From Pseudomonadota bacterium (GTDB lineage Bacteria; Pseudomonadota; Alphaproteobacteria; Sphingomonadales; SMXR01): a DNA stretch of 7,795 nucleotides. The stretch's first letter is position 1. Each line of letters opens with the position of its first letter. Below the pieces are notes generated by a model. That model did not search any database, was not told the DNA's origin, and was given only the letters and a program-made list of their open reading frames with translations. The position numbers and the translations under genes are program-made. This document shows, in pieces, positions 1 through 6,970 of this stretch. The stretch covers positions 1-7,795 of the forward strand of contig JADFFP010000051.1 in NCBI GenBank assembly GCA_022568115.1, read 5' to 3'.

Positions 1-300
1 AAGATTCTTTCCAATCTTGATCCGTTAATTGATCAAAACGATCCCAAAAAGAGGTTCTTCGGCAAGGTCCTGAATTACTCTCTTGTGTACGGAGCAGGTG
101 ACGGTGAAATTGCGTACCAAATGAAGACAAATCGACAAGAAGCGACAAAGGCTCGTATCAAATTCTTTGAAGTCTATGCAGGTATCCGGTCCTACATCGA
201 CGAGACTGGCCGTCAGGCAGAGAAAGACGGCTGCGTCCGAACCATGATGGGGAGAAGGAGAAGCATGATTCAATTCTTTTCCCTTTCCCAGAAGCAGTGA
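1..300 (+). CDS. Family A DNA polymerase fragment, T7-phage-like
   Basis: The frame is open from base 1 to a stop at 298-300, giving 99 residues with no start in view. It matches the polymerase domain of family A DNA polymerases. Residues 18-31 ([14 protein letters not shown]) are motif B, the O-helix that binds the incoming dNTP, with Arg18, Lys22, Tyr26 and Tyr30 at the conserved places. The following YGAGDGEIA resembles the T7 DNA polymerase sequence at this point. Residues 84-87 (GRRR) are a second family landmark. The position that is Phe in E. coli Pol I and Taq is Tyr here, as in T7, which suggests a phage-type enzyme. After GRRR the expected family sequence stops and an unrelated tail of about 12 residues leads to the stop, so the true fragment ends near 262. 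Base composition is visibly more AT-rich than the trp genes. The 3'-to-5' exonuclease domain and the catalytic C-terminal motif C are missing. This is probably a foreign piece joined at a contig end. Confidence 0.75.
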   Translation, partial: KILSNLDPLIDQNDPKKRFFGKVLNYSLVYGAGDGEIAYQMKTNRQEATKARIKFFEVYAGIRSYIDETGRQAEKDGCVRTMMGRRRSMIQFFSLSQKQ

Positions 301-1152
301 AGCCGCCTCATCCGGGTAGTCTGTACACATCATCAGGTTAGGGTCGCTTGCCGACGACCATCGGCTCATTGTATCCCACAGCGCCAGGTGATCACGACCG
401 TGCAATTCGGGTGAAACGATACAGACGAGCTTGTTCGATGACAGGTATTGCTCGACGATCGCTTCGGAAAACCAAATATCAAATAACGCATCCAGCCATA
501 CGCCAGCCGCCCGGTCCAAAAAACTCGGCTCACGCTCGACTTCGCTGGCCCGCGAAAAGACGGGGAATCCTTCCTGTAGGTAACCCAACATGTCGGGAAC
601 GGCCATATCAAATACGAAGTACCGTGAAATATCATGCTTCATCAAGGCCTGCTTTAAAGGCTTTTGAAGGCCATCGGCCTTGATGTTCAGCGCCAGCGGC
701 AGGTCACGCTCGAATTCTTTGTAAAGAGACAAGAAATCATCCAGTGACATGGCGGCTTGATCGGGAATGTCGTGGGAGATCACCAGACCGCATTGATGGT
801 CTCGAACGTCGGTTTCGGTGCCGAATGAACTCCTAAATGAGCGCTCGAAGGCGGCCTTGGTGTTCTGCTCGCCGACGGACGGGTACCCGTGGCGCATCTG
901 TCCGATGCGTTCGCGTAGTTTCTCGATGGCGGACGCCAGCGCGCGCTGTCCCGCCCTTTGGATGACCGGGCCGTCGGCGATCGGATCGGAAAAGGGAAAG
1001 CCCAGCTCGAGCGCGTCGGCGCCATTTTCAACCAGGCCTTCGATGATTTTGAGCGAAGTTGCGGGATCGGGGTCGCCCAGCACAAGAAACGGGATAAAGA
1101 CCCCTTCGCCTTTGCTTTCGGCCCTGCTGAACAGTTTTTGATAGCGGTCCAT
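25..1152 (-). CDS. trpA: Tryptophan synthase alpha N-terminus, in-frame chimera
   Basis: The ORF starts at an ATG that shares one base with the trpB stop (TAATG), as in a normal trpBA pair. Residues 1 to about 92 are clear TrpA: an MDRYQKLF start, FLVLGDPDP, and then [16 protein letters not shown], which carries both catalytic acids, Glu49 and Asp60. TrpA cleaves indole-3-glycerol phosphate and passes indole to TrpB. The family is about 265 residues long. Here, from about residue 88-93, the sequence changes to a glycerophosphodiesterase-like protein (to about residue 297) and then to antisense of a DNA polymerase gene. The rest of the TIM barrel is therefore missing, including its phosphate-binding glycines and active-site loop, and the product could not work as TrpA. 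I see no TrpA remnant downstream. The whole is best read as a trpA cut at about base 885 by a chimeric join, with the downstream reading frame kept open by chance or by a shared motif. Confidence 0.8.
   Translation of the reverse strand: MDRYQKLFSRAESKGEGVFIPFLVLGDPDPATSLKIIEGLVENGADALELGFPFSDPIADGPVIQRAGQRALASAIEKLRERIGQMRHGYPSVGEQNTKAAFERSFRSSFGTETDVRDHQCGLVISHDIPDQAAMSLDDFLSLYKEFERDLPLALNIKADGLQKPLKQALMKHDISRYFVFDMAVPDMLGYLQEGFPVFSRASEVEREPSFLDRAAGVWLDALFDIWFSEAIVEQYLSSNKLVCIVSPELHGRDHLALWDTMSRWSSASDPNLMMCTDYPDEAASLLLGKGKELNHASPSPHHGSDAAVFLCLTASLVDVGPDTCIDFKEFDTSLCRFLSICLHLVRNFTVTCSVHKRVIQDLAEEPLFGIVLIN
264..894 (-). other. Glycerophosphodiesterase-like protein segment in the trpA frame
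   Basis: These bases encode about residues 87-297 of the ORF starting at 1152, and they are not TrpA. The sequence has the layout of the glycerophosphodiester phosphodiesterase (GDPD)/PI-PLC-like TIM-barrel group: an HG(Y) start like the family HRG, then QNT and AFERSF, an E-x-D pair (TETDVRD, ORF Glu113 and Asp115), a histidine-aspartate pair (VISHDIP, His127-Asp128), and NIKADGLQ. Later blocks [21 protein letters not shown] and AAGVWLDA recall uncharacterised GDPD-like proteins often found in surface-polysaccharide gene sets. MCTDYPDEA near the end resembles the C-terminus of these proteins. This is almost the whole of such a protein, lacking only its first few residues. Substrate and role are unknown. 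Its composition is less GC-rich than the trp genes, which supports a separate origin. Confidence 0.6.
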
Positions 1153-2342
1153 TAGGGTCTGATTTCCCTAAGAGCTTTTTCGGCCAGGGCCAGATCCTTG
1201 TCGCCACGGCCCGAAAGATTGACCAAAAGGCGCAAGGGTTTGCGGCTTTTTTTCACCATCTTCAGGGCATGCGCCAGCGCGTGGGCGGATTCCAGGGCGG
1301 GAATGATACCCTCTTTCCGTGACAGCAGCTGGAACGCCTCCAGCGCTTGCCTGTCAGTAATGCCAACATACTGGGCGCGCCCGGTTTGGTGCAAATGGGC
1401 ATGTTCCGGGCCGACCGCCGGATAATCGAGCCCGGCTGAAATGGAATGGGAATCGCGGATCTGGCCATCCCCATCCTGCAAAATGAGTGAGCGGCTGCCA
1501 TGCAAAACCCCTTCCTTCCCCTTTTGGATCGAAGCGCAGTGCAGCCCGCTATCAAGGCCCTTGCCCGCCGCTTCGACGCCGATCAGGCGGACATCTTTAT
1601 TATTTAGAAAGGGGGCAAAAATCCCGATCGCATTGGAACCCCCGCCGACGCAGGCGATCACCGCATCGGGCGGGCGGCCCTCGGCTGTAAGAAACTGCTT
1701 TTTGGCCTCGGCGCCGATCACCGTCTGGAAGGTTTTGACCATCAGGGGATAGGGGTGCGGCCCGGCGGCGGTGCCCAGCAGGTAGTGGGTGGTTTCATAA
1801 GAGCCTGCCCAGTCCCTCAAGGCCTGGTTGATCGCCTCCTTCAAGGTCGCGGCGCCGGCAGTGACCGGGATCACCTGGGCGCCCAGCAGCTTCATGCGGA
1901 AAACATTGGGCTGCTGGCGCTTGATGTCCTTGCTCCCCATGTAAACCACCGCCTTAAGACCCAGCACGGCGCAGGCGATCGCGGTTGCCACCCCGTGCTG
2001 ACCGGCGCCGGTTTCGGCGATTATGCGCCTCTTGCCCATGTGCTTGGCGAGCAGCGCCTGGCCCAGCGCCTGGTTGGTCTTGTGCGCCCCGCCGTGCAGC
2101 AGATCCTCGCGTTTCAGGTAGATACGGCTTTTCAATCCCGCAGTCAGGTTGTGGCTGAGCGTCAGCGGCGTCGGGCGTCCGGCATAGGTTGTCAGCAGGG
2201 TATTGAGCTGAGCCTTGAACGCGGAATCTTTTTGAGATTTCAGGAAAGCCTGCTCGAGCTGAAGGAGGGCCGGGACCAGCAGCTCGGGCACGAACATCCC
2301 GCCAAAATTGCCGTAATAGGGGGAGGGATTTTTTTTCAGCAT
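1152..2342 (-). CDS. trpB: Tryptophan synthase beta subunit
   Basis: TrpB condenses indole with L-serine to make L-tryptophan, using pyridoxal phosphate, in an alpha2beta2 complex with TrpA. The product is 396 residues, the usual length. Landmarks sit one residue from their E. coli positions: the PLP lysine is Lys88 in GGAHKTNQ, catalytic Glu110 is in AETGAGQHG, the phosphate-binding GGGSN is at 233-237, Asp306 is in AGLDYP, and NLSGRGDKD with the PLP-ring serine is at 375-383. All key residues are present. The frame is open further upstream, to an ATG at 2447, but that extension lies over trpCF and has no TrpB character. The ATG at 2342 fits the family N-terminus ([12 protein letters not shown]) and has a GGAG ribosome site just upstream. 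The start overlaps the trpCF stop by seven bases (ATGCTGA) and the stop overlaps the trpA start (TAATG), so translation is probably coupled. By eye the protein resembles the gammaproteobacterial TrpB type. Confidence 0.97.
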   Translation of the reverse strand: MLKKNPSPYYGNFGGMFVPELLVPALLQLEQAFLKSQKDSAFKAQLNTLLTTYAGRPTPLTLSHNLTAGLKSRIYLKREDLLHGGAHKTNQALGQALLAKHMGKRRIIAETGAGQHGVATAIACAVLGLKAVVYMGSKDIKRQQPNVFRMKLLGAQVIPVTAGAATLKEAINQALRDWAGSYETTHYLLGTAAGPHPYPLMVKTFQTVIGAEAKKQFLTAEGRPPDAVIACVGGGSNAIGIFAPFLNNKDVRLIGVEAAGKGLDSGLHCASIQKGKEGVLHGSRSLILQDGDGQIRDSHSISAGLDYPAVGPEHAHLHQTGRAQYVGITDRQALEAFQLLSRKEGIIPALESAHALAHALKMVKKSRKPLRLLVNLSGRGDKDLALAEKALREIRP

Positions 2343-3784
2343 GGTCTTTTCTCCGCTGCGCCGTCCTTGAATTTTCTGATGGTCCGGAACAGGTCTTTCA
2401 TTTTTTTCAGCGACTTGATGCCCGGCGCGGCCTCCACCCCTGAGCAAATATCAATCAAGGGCGCCCCGGCCGCCAGCGCCGCCAATACGTTGCCGGCATG
2501 AATTCCGCCCGCCAGTCCGTAACTAGCCGGCATTTTTGTTTGGTTCAGACAAGTCCAGTCGAAGGCCCGGCCGGTGCCGCCAAATTGGCTTGCTGTTCTG
2601 GTGTCGAACAGCAAACGGTCGGCATGGGGCAGGCGGCGGGGCGCCGGACCGCCATCAAGCGCCAGCGCCTGCCATATTTCGCAACCCTCGGGCAGCAGCG
2701 ATCTTAACCGGGCCCGGTACGCGGTGGTCTCCCGGCCATGAAGCTGGACCCCGGAAAGCTTAAGCTGGGCGGCGATAGCGGCGGCATATTCCGGGGTTCT
2801 TCCGCGAAAGACGCCAATCCACCTCAAGGGTATCCCGGCCCTGATTTTCCTGGCCCGTGAGGGGGGGATGGCGCGCGGCGTTCCGGCAACGAAGTTCAGG
2901 CCGCCGTAGGTGGCGCCGCATTGGTAGGCGTCATGAGCGTCGCTCTTCCGGGTTATCCCGCAAATCTTGACCTCGCCAAATACCAGCTGGCGCACCAGCA
3001 GATCACGGGCGTTGCTTTGCATCAGTGCGCTTCCGATCAGGAAAGCGCCGACGTGTTTGCCAAGCGCGATGACGTCTTGACGGGTGGCAATCCCTGATTC
3101 GGAGACCAGCAGAGCGCCTGGCGGGGCCAGCTGCGCCAGTTTATGCGTGGTCTCAAGCGATATTTTGAGCGTTTTTAAATCACGGTTATTGATGCCGACC
3201 AATTCGGCGCCGAGAGACTTTGCCCGCTCCATTTCTTGCTGGTCGTGAACCTCGGTCAGGATTTCCAGCCCGATGCTCCGGGCGCAGTTCCGAAGGTGAA
3301 GGTAAGTTTTGTCGTCGAGGATCGAGAGCATCAGCAAAATCGCATCGGCCCCGGCCCGATGGGCGTTCAGCACCTGAACTTCATCGATAAAGAAATCCTT
3401 GGCGAGGATCGGCAGGTTGGTTTTTTTCCTGAAGGCAGAAAGATCTTCCAGGCTGCCGCCGAAGAATTTCTTCTCGGTCAGCACCGAGATCGCATCGGCG
3501 AACGGGAGGTAGATTTTCGCCAGGTTGTCGACCGTTATCTGCGGCAGGAATATTCCTTTTGATGGAGAGGCTTTCTTGCATTCAAAAATAAACCGGGGTC
3601 CCGGCCGGCTTAACGCCAGCGCGCGGCTGAGGGGTTTTCGCCGTTGCACTGGACTTTTTACCTGGAACCGGCTGAGCCGCCTTCCCTTAGCGATTTCCCG
3701 GGCCCGGTTGGCGACGATCAGATCAAGCACCCCCGCCCCGGACGGGGAGGGGGGCCTGATTGACCCGGGGAGGGATGCGGTCAT
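2336..3784 (-). CDS. trpCF: Bifunctional indole-3-glycerol-phosphate synthase / PRA isomerase
   Basis: This is a fused enzyme of 482 residues (E. coli TrpC is about 453) that catalyses two consecutive steps from phosphoribosyl anthranilate to indole-3-glycerol phosphate. The TrpC half (about residues 18-268) shows [11 protein letters not shown] (Glu68, Lys70), LAKDFFIDE (Lys129), LTEVH (Glu178), GINNRDL (Asn199) and VSESGI (Glu229). The TrpF half (about 271-472) shows KICGIT with the catalytic Cys275, YGGLNFV, GVQLHG, LLFDTR with the likely catalytic Asp394, [14 protein letters not shown] and ICSGVE. No stop or linker separates the halves, as in enterobacteria; alphaproteobacteria usually encode trpF separately. 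The ATG at 3784 lies four bases after the trpD stop. An in-frame ATG at 3802 would overlap trpD by 14 bases and cannot be excluded. The first 17 or so residues are Pro/Ser-rich and look unconserved. Confidence 0.95.
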   Translation of the reverse strand: MTASLPGSIRPPSPSGAGVLDLIVANRAREIAKGRRLSRFQVKSPVQRRKPLSRALALSRPGPRFIFECKKASPSKGIFLPQITVDNLAKIYLPFADAISVLTEKKFFGGSLEDLSAFRKKTNLPILAKDFFIDEVQVLNAHRAGADAILLMLSILDDKTYLHLRNCARSIGLEILTEVHDQQEMERAKSLGAELVGINNRDLKTLKISLETTHKLAQLAPPGALLVSESGIATRQDVIALGKHVGAFLIGSALMQSNARDLLVRQLVFGEVKICGITRKSDAHDAYQCGATYGGLNFVAGTPRAIPPSRARKIRAGIPLRWIGVFRGRTPEYAAAIAAQLKLSGVQLHGRETTAYRARLRSLLPEGCEIWQALALDGGPAPRRLPHADRLLFDTRTASQFGGTGRAFDWTCLNQTKMPASYGLAGGIHAGNVLAALAAGAPLIDICSGVEAAPGIKSLKKMKDLFRTIRKFKDGAAEKRPC

Positions 3785-3788
3785 GATT

Positions 3789-4868
3789 TTAAGTCCCGCC
3801 ATGTTTGATGGAATGCCGGACGAAGGCGTCCAGAATATCCAGTGATGATCCATCGGAAAGCGCCCTGGAGGCCCGCGCCACTCCACCCCGGATGGATTTG
3901 GCGAGGCCGGCCAGGTAGAGCAAAACCCCGGCGTTGGCGGCCACCACCCCTCCTTGAGCATCGCCGCCATAGCCCGACAATATATTTTTGATAATCCGGG
4001 CATTGTCCAGCGCCGAGCCGCCTTCAAGCGAAGAAAGATCGCATTCCTCCAGGCCCAGTTTTTCCGGGGTCAGGGTAATCTTCCTGATCTTGCCGTCTTT
4101 CAGGGTGAAGCCTTCGGTCGGGCCGTGCAGGGCCACCTCGTCGACCCCGCTGCCGTGGACCACCATCGCCGACCGGCAGCCGAGCAGCTTCAGGGTTTCG
4201 ATCACCGGGCGGCACAGCCCGGGGGCATAAACGCCGACCAATTGCACCGGCGGGTGCGCCGGGTTGACCAGCGGGCCGAGGATATTGAACACCGTCCTGG
4301 TTTTAAGCTCTTTTCGGACCACCCCGACATTTTTTACCGCCTGGTGGTAAAGGGGGGCGTAAAGAAACGTGAAACCGATCTCATCGAGGCAGGCGCGGGC
4401 GGCGTCTGGCTTAAGCGATACCTTTGCCCCCAGTGCCTCCAGGACATCCGCAGAGCCGGAGCGTGAGGAAACCGAACGGTTGCCGTGTTTGGCCATCGGC
4501 AGCCCGCAAGCCGCGGCGGCAAACGCGGCCGCGGTTGAAATGTTAAAGGTCAGGGCGCCGTCCCCGCCGGTCCCCGCGGAATCCGCGAACAGATAGGACG
4601 GGCGGTCAAAATCCAGCGCCTCGCGGTGCAGGATCGAAGCCGCGCCGGCGATCTCTTCCGGCGTTTCCCCCTTGATTTTCAGCGCCACCAAAAGCGCGGT
4701 GATCTCGATATCGGTCAAAAGACCCCGGATCACTTCGTCAAATAGCAGCTCGCTGTCCTGCCGGGAGATGTCCTGGCCCGCGCAAAAGCGATCGAAGAAA
4801 ATTTTCGAGGGCGGGAAATTGGCCTCAATTTCCACAGGCCTCAAGTGTTTTATGGCATTTTGTTTCAT
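3789..4868 (-). CDS. trpD: Anthranilate phosphoribosyltransferase
   Basis: TrpD transfers the phosphoribosyl group of PRPP to anthranilate, the second committed step to tryptophan. The product is 359 residues, slightly longer than the usual 330-345 because of an N-terminal extension of about 20 residues. Motifs in order: GTGGDG at 99-104 (PRPP pyrophosphate), NIST at 109-112, KHGNRSVSS at 127-135 followed by GSADVLEALG, KTRTVFNILGPL at 189-200, and VVHGSGVDEVALH at 236-248 with the acidic pair that coordinates Mg2+. There is no fused TrpG glutaminase domain, unlike E. coli, although the body resembles the gammaproteobacterial type. The ATG at 4868 has a GAGAG ribosome site about five bases upstream. 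It is the first structural gene after the attenuator, 43 bases past the T-run, so its transcription should depend on terminator escape. Confidence 0.96.
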   Translation of the reverse strand: MKQNAIKHLRPVEIEANFPPSKIFFDRFCAGQDISRQDSELLFDEVIRGLLTDIEITALLVALKIKGETPEEIAGAASILHREALDFDRPSYLFADSAGTGGDGALTFNISTAAAFAAAACGLPMAKHGNRSVSSRSGSADVLEALGAKVSLKPDAARACLDEIGFTFLYAPLYHQAVKNVGVVRKELKTRTVFNILGPLVNPAHPPVQLVGVYAPGLCRPVIETLKLLGCRSAMVVHGSGVDEVALHGPTEGFTLKDGKIRKITLTPEKLGLEECDLSSLEGGSALDNARIIKNILSGYGGDAQGGVVAANAGVLLYLAGLAKSIRGGVARASRALSDGSSLDILDAFVRHSIKHGGT

Positions 4869-4911
4869 TGTTCTCTCATTTTCGTTGTGGGTGAGCTTAC
4901 CGGTTCGGGAT

Positions 4912-4936
4912 AAAAAAATTCCGCCAACCGGCGGAA
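4912..4936 (-). terminator. Intrinsic terminator of the trp attenuator
   Basis: On the minus strand a perfect 7-bp stem, TTCCGCC (4936-4930) with GGCGGAA (4925-4919), closes a GGTT loop. It is followed at once by seven T (4918-4912). This is a textbook rho-independent terminator, and the orientation (T-run after the stem) fits transcription toward trpD. It lies 43 bases before the trpD ATG and downstream of a Trp-codon leader ORF, so it is the 3:4 hairpin of an attenuator rather than a plain end-of-gene terminator. It would also stop transcripts running through from nadK. Confidence 0.93.
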
Positions 4937-4971
4937 CTTTGTGAATTTAAACTGATCTGGGTGTCAGTAGA

Positions 4972-5049
4972 TCAAGACGCAAATAACCCGCCGGGGGAGG
5001 AATTGCTCCACCACCAGTTGCTGCGGGCCGTTACGGTCTTGTTCATCAT
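4972..5049 (-). CDS. trpL: trp operon leader peptide
   Basis: This is a 25-codon ORF with tandem start codons (ATGATG at 5049-5044) and a TGA stop at 4974-4972. Codons 12-14 are three consecutive TGG, giving SNWWWSN. Tryptophan is a rare residue, and three in a row just upstream of a complementary hairpin set is diagnostic of a trp leader peptide, whose translation senses charged tRNA-Trp. Rhizobial trpE leaders also carry WWW, whereas the E. coli leader has WW. The 11 residues after the Trp block include Ser and Gly-Gly, and their codons double as antiterminator segment 2. No Shine-Dalgarno sequence is visible before the ATG; translation may be leaderless, as I recall for the Sinorhizobium meliloti trp leader, or may begin at the second ATG (5046). 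The peptide probably has no enzymatic role. Confidence 0.88.
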   Translation of the reverse strand: MMNKTVTARSNWWWSNSSPGGLFAS

Positions 5050-5055
5050 GCCGGG

Positions 5056-5084
5056 AGGCTTGCACGGGAAGCCGGGTGAGTCAA
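5056..5084 (-). promoter_or_regulatory. Possible trpL promoter
   Basis: On the minus strand TTGACT (5084-5079, five of six to TTGACA) is followed by a 17-base spacer and AAGCCT (5061-5056), which is a poor -10 box. If used, the start point would fall about at the trpL ATG at 5049, giving a leaderless message and explaining the missing ribosome site. Another TTGACC lies at 5110-5105 with no good -10 at the right distance. The placement is tentative. Confidence 0.3.
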
Positions 5085-5107
5085 CCGGCGTTCTCAAATG
5101 CGCCGGT
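5084..5107 (-). repeat. Inverted repeat between nadK and trpL
   Basis: ACCGGCG (minus strand 5107-5101) and CGCCGGT (5090-5084) form a perfect 7-bp dyad around a 10-base AT-rich centre. No T-run follows, so it is not a canonical terminator. The second arm runs into the candidate -35 box TTGACT, and another TTGAC begins just before the first arm. It may be an operator for a trp promoter or a stabilising 3' stem on the nadK message. Confidence 0.5.
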
Positions 5108-5145
5108 CAAAGAAATGTGAAGACCAGGTGCGATCACAACCCCTG

Positions 5146-5913
5146 TTAACTGGCCACGAACTGTTCCATCAGGATCCGTTTGTCGAGGTCGTGGTCGGGA
5201 TCGAACATCAGCTTCAGCTCGACCGATTTATCCTCGGCGATGGTGATGTCGATGACATCGCGGATCTCGGTCTGGTCGGCGACCGCCGAGACCGGCCGGT
5301 AACCGGCTTCCAGGATCTCAAGCCGGATGTTTGAAGACAGCGGCAGCAGCGCCCCGCGCCAGCGCCGCGGGCGGAACGCGCTGATCGGAGTCAGCGCCAT
5401 CAACTCGGTGCCGAGCGGGATGATCGGCCCGTGGGCGGAAAGATTGTAGGCGGTCGAGCCCGCCGGGGTCGCCACCAGCACCCCGTCGGCGACCAATTCT
5501 TCCATCATCACCTTGCCGTCGACATGGATGCGGATCTTGGCCGCCAGCCGGGTCTGGCGCAATAGCGAAACTTCATTAATGGCGAGCGCCTGATGGCTCT
5601 TGCCGTCCCTTGTCCCGGCCTTCATGCGAAGCGGGTGCAAGAGGTGCAATTTGGCATTGCTCAAGCGTTCCATCAGGCCATCGGGCCGATACTCGTTCAT
5701 CAGAAATCCGACCGTACCGCGGTTCATGCCGAAGATTGGTTTGCAGTGGGGGAGGGTGCGGTGCAGCGTTTCCAGCATAAAGCCGTCGCCGCCCAGCGCC
5801 ACGATGATATCGGCCTCAGCTTCCGGCGCGGTCGGGTACAACCCCTCGAGTTTCTTTTTGGCCGCCTCTGCGTCCTTGGTCCTGGAACTTATGACAGCGA
5901 TTTTTTTACTCAT
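5146..5913 (-). CDS. nadK: NAD kinase
   Basis: NadK phosphorylates NAD+ to NADP+ in the cytosol. The product is about 255 residues from the ATG at 5913. Family motifs are all present: [10 protein letters not shown] with the catalytic GGDG at about residues 41-44, [17 protein letters not shown] (the NE motif, about 113-114), and [22 protein letters not shown], the most conserved NAD-binding block. [14 protein letters not shown] near the C-terminus resembles the alphaproteobacterial form. The ATG lies one base after the moaA stop (TAAGATG). An in-frame GTG at 5922 would overlap moaA by eight bases and is the alternative start. Neither has a strong ribosome site, so expression is probably coupled to moaA. 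No canonical terminator follows the TAA stop at 5148-5146. Confidence 0.95.
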   Translation of the reverse strand: MSKKIAVISSRTKDAEAAKKKLEGLYPTAPEAEADIIVALGGDGFMLETLHRTLPHCKPIFGMNRGTVGFLMNEYRPDGLMERLSNAKLHLLHPLRMKAGTRDGKSHQALAINEVSLLRQTRLAAKIRIHVDGKVMMEELVADGVLVATPAGSTAYNLSAHGPIIPLGTELMALTPISAFRPRRWRGALLPLSSNIRLEILEAGYRPVSAVADQTEIRDVIDITIAEDKSVELKLMFDPDHDLDKRILMEQFVAS

Positions 5914-5914
5914 C

Positions 5915-6925
5915 TTAGCCACCGGTTACATTCATGTGGCGGGCGACCGCTGGGCGCCCAACAGCCATCGCCGTCTCGAAATCGTGGGCCTCGGGCTTTT
6001 TTTCGATAGCGCCCCGGATCGCCGCCTTTAAAGTGGCGCCGGTCTTGTCGCAGCGCAAGGCTTGGCGCAAATCAACCTTGTCGTTCTGGCCCAGACACAT
6101 ATAAAGGACACCGGTGCAGGTGATGCGGATACGGTTGCAATTCTCACAGAATTTTTCAGAAAGCGGCGTGATAAAGCCAACCCGGCCGCCGGTCTCATTG
6201 ATGTCGAAATAGCGCGACGGCCCGGCGGTGGCGTGATTTGAAGGGGTCAGGGTGAAAGTTTTCTCCAGCGCTTGCTTGACCTTGGGCAGCGGCAGGTACC
6301 AGGCGCTGCGCTGGCCGTCGACCGCGCCGATCGGCATGATCTCGATCAGGCTGAGGTCCATGCCCATCCCGCCGCACCAGCGCACCATGTCCGGGATTTC
6401 ATGGTCATTGACGCCACGTAGCGCCACCATGTTGATCTTGACCTTCAAGCCGGCCTCGCGGGCCGCCTCGATCCCGGCTATGACAGCATCAAAATTGCCC
6501 GGCCGGGCGATCCGGGCGAAGTTGTCAGCATCGAGGCTGTCGAGCGAGATATTGATGCGCCGCACCCCGGCGCCGTAAAGATCGGGGGCGAAATGCGGCA
6601 GCTGACTGGCGTTGGTGGTCAGGGTCAGCTCCTCAAGGCCGCTCCCGAGGCGTTCGCCCAAGCCCCGGAACAGGCGGATGATATCCCTCCTGACCAGCGG
6701 CTCACCGCCGGTGACGCGGATTTTCCTGATCCCCAGCTCGATCAGGGTGGACCCTAAGTATTCCAGCTCTTCCAGGCTCAACACCTCCGGTTTGGGCAGA
6801 AATTTGATGTCGCGCGGCATGCAATAACGGCAGCGGAAATCGCAACGGTCGGTGACCGACAGGCGCACATAGTCGATGGTTCGCCCGTAGGGGTCGACAA
6901 GGGCATTTTGGGGGCGTTCAAGCAT
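5915..6925 (-). CDS. moaA: GTP 3',8-cyclase (molybdenum cofactor biosynthesis)
   Basis: MoaA is a radical-SAM enzyme that rearranges GTP in the first step of molybdopterin synthesis; MoaC completes the step. The product is 336 residues, the usual size. The N-terminal 4Fe-4S cluster motif is C28-x3-C32-x2-C35 ([10 protein letters not shown]), followed by VTGGEP at 71-76 (SAM binding) and INISLDSL. The second, GTP-binding cluster uses C260, C263 and C277 ([12 protein letters not shown] and the later MCLG). The protein ends in Gly-Gly, which the family needs for activity. All key residues are present. It is tightly linked to nadK and divergent from the gene at 7025. moaC and other moa genes are not in view. 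The ATG at 6925 fits the family start ([20 protein letters not shown] follows). Confidence 0.97.
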   Translation of the reverse strand: MLERPQNALVDPYGRTIDYVRLSVTDRCDFRCRYCMPRDIKFLPKPEVLSLEELEYLGSTLIELGIRKIRVTGGEPLVRRDIIRLFRGLGERLGSGLEELTLTTNASQLPHFAPDLYGAGVRRINISLDSLDADNFARIARPGNFDAVIAGIEAAREAGLKVKINMVALRGVNDHEIPDMVRWCGGMGMDLSLIEIMPIGAVDGQRSAWYLPLPKVKQALEKTFTLTPSNHATAGPSRYFDINETGGRVGFITPLSEKFCENCNRIRITCTGVLYMCLGQNDKVDLRQALRCDKTGATLKAAIRGAIEKKPEAHDFETAMAVGRPAVARHMNVTGG

Positions 6926-6932
6926 CCCCTGA

Positions 6933-6938
6933 TTTATA
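6933..6938 (-). promoter_or_regulatory. Possible moaA -10 element
   Basis: On the minus strand TATAAA (6938-6933) ends seven bases before the moaA ATG at 6925. Seven bases is the usual distance to a transcription start, so moaA may be transcribed as a leaderless or nearly leaderless message. The base run before the ATG (AGGGG) is too close to serve as a normal ribosome site. At the expected -35 position there is only a weak match (TGGCCT). Confidence 0.35.
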
Positions 6939-6970
6939 GGGATATCAGCAGCCTAAGGCCAGAGGATATG

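Larger units (their letters stand above)
4912..5049 (-). promoter_or_regulatory. Ribosome-mediated trp attenuator (leader RNA)
   Basis: The leader transcript contains four pairing segments. Segment 1, GGCCCGC (5029-5023), can pair with GCGGGTT (4991-4985) using two G-U pairs. Segment 2, CCGGCGG (4994-4988), is exactly complementary to CCGCCGG (4934-4928), which is most of the terminator 5' arm plus two loop bases. Segments 3 and 4 form the terminator. Segment 1 ends six bases before the three Trp codons (5016-5008), so a ribosome stalled there would cover it, freeing segment 2 to pair with 3 and prevent termination. A ribosome reaching the leader stop (4974-4972) would cover or closely approach segment 2, leaving 3:4 to terminate. 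A further hairpin (TGATCT, 4974-4969, with AGATCA, 4958-4953) lies between segments 2 and 3 and could bring them together. The pairings are read from the sequence. The regulatory reading follows the known trp attenuation mechanism; no energies were computed. Confidence 0.9.

Noticed and set aside
25..1152. A natural TrpA-GDPD bifunctional enzyme
   Set aside because: TrpA is cut in mid-barrel, before its phosphate-binding and loop residues, so no working domain fusion results. The same ORF also runs on into antisense polymerase sequence.
1755..2501. Long plus-strand ORF of 248 codons
   Set aside because: It lies opposite trpB and the end of trpCF, whose motifs are intact. Its translation has no recognisable domain and is a product of the high GC content.
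2336..4027. 563-residue version of trpCF starting at 4027
   Set aside because: The first 81 residues lie over trpD in another frame and look non-conserved. The start at 3784 fits the operon spacing.
5084..5107. 7-bp inverted repeat as a nadK terminator
   Set aside because: No T-run follows the stem on the minus strand, so I kept it only as a repeat of unknown role.
5143..5150. GTTAAC palindrome resembling the core of the E. coli TrpR operator
   Set aside because: It is formed by the last codons and stop of nadK, lacks the flanking operator half-sites, and is far from any likely promoter start. Probably chance.
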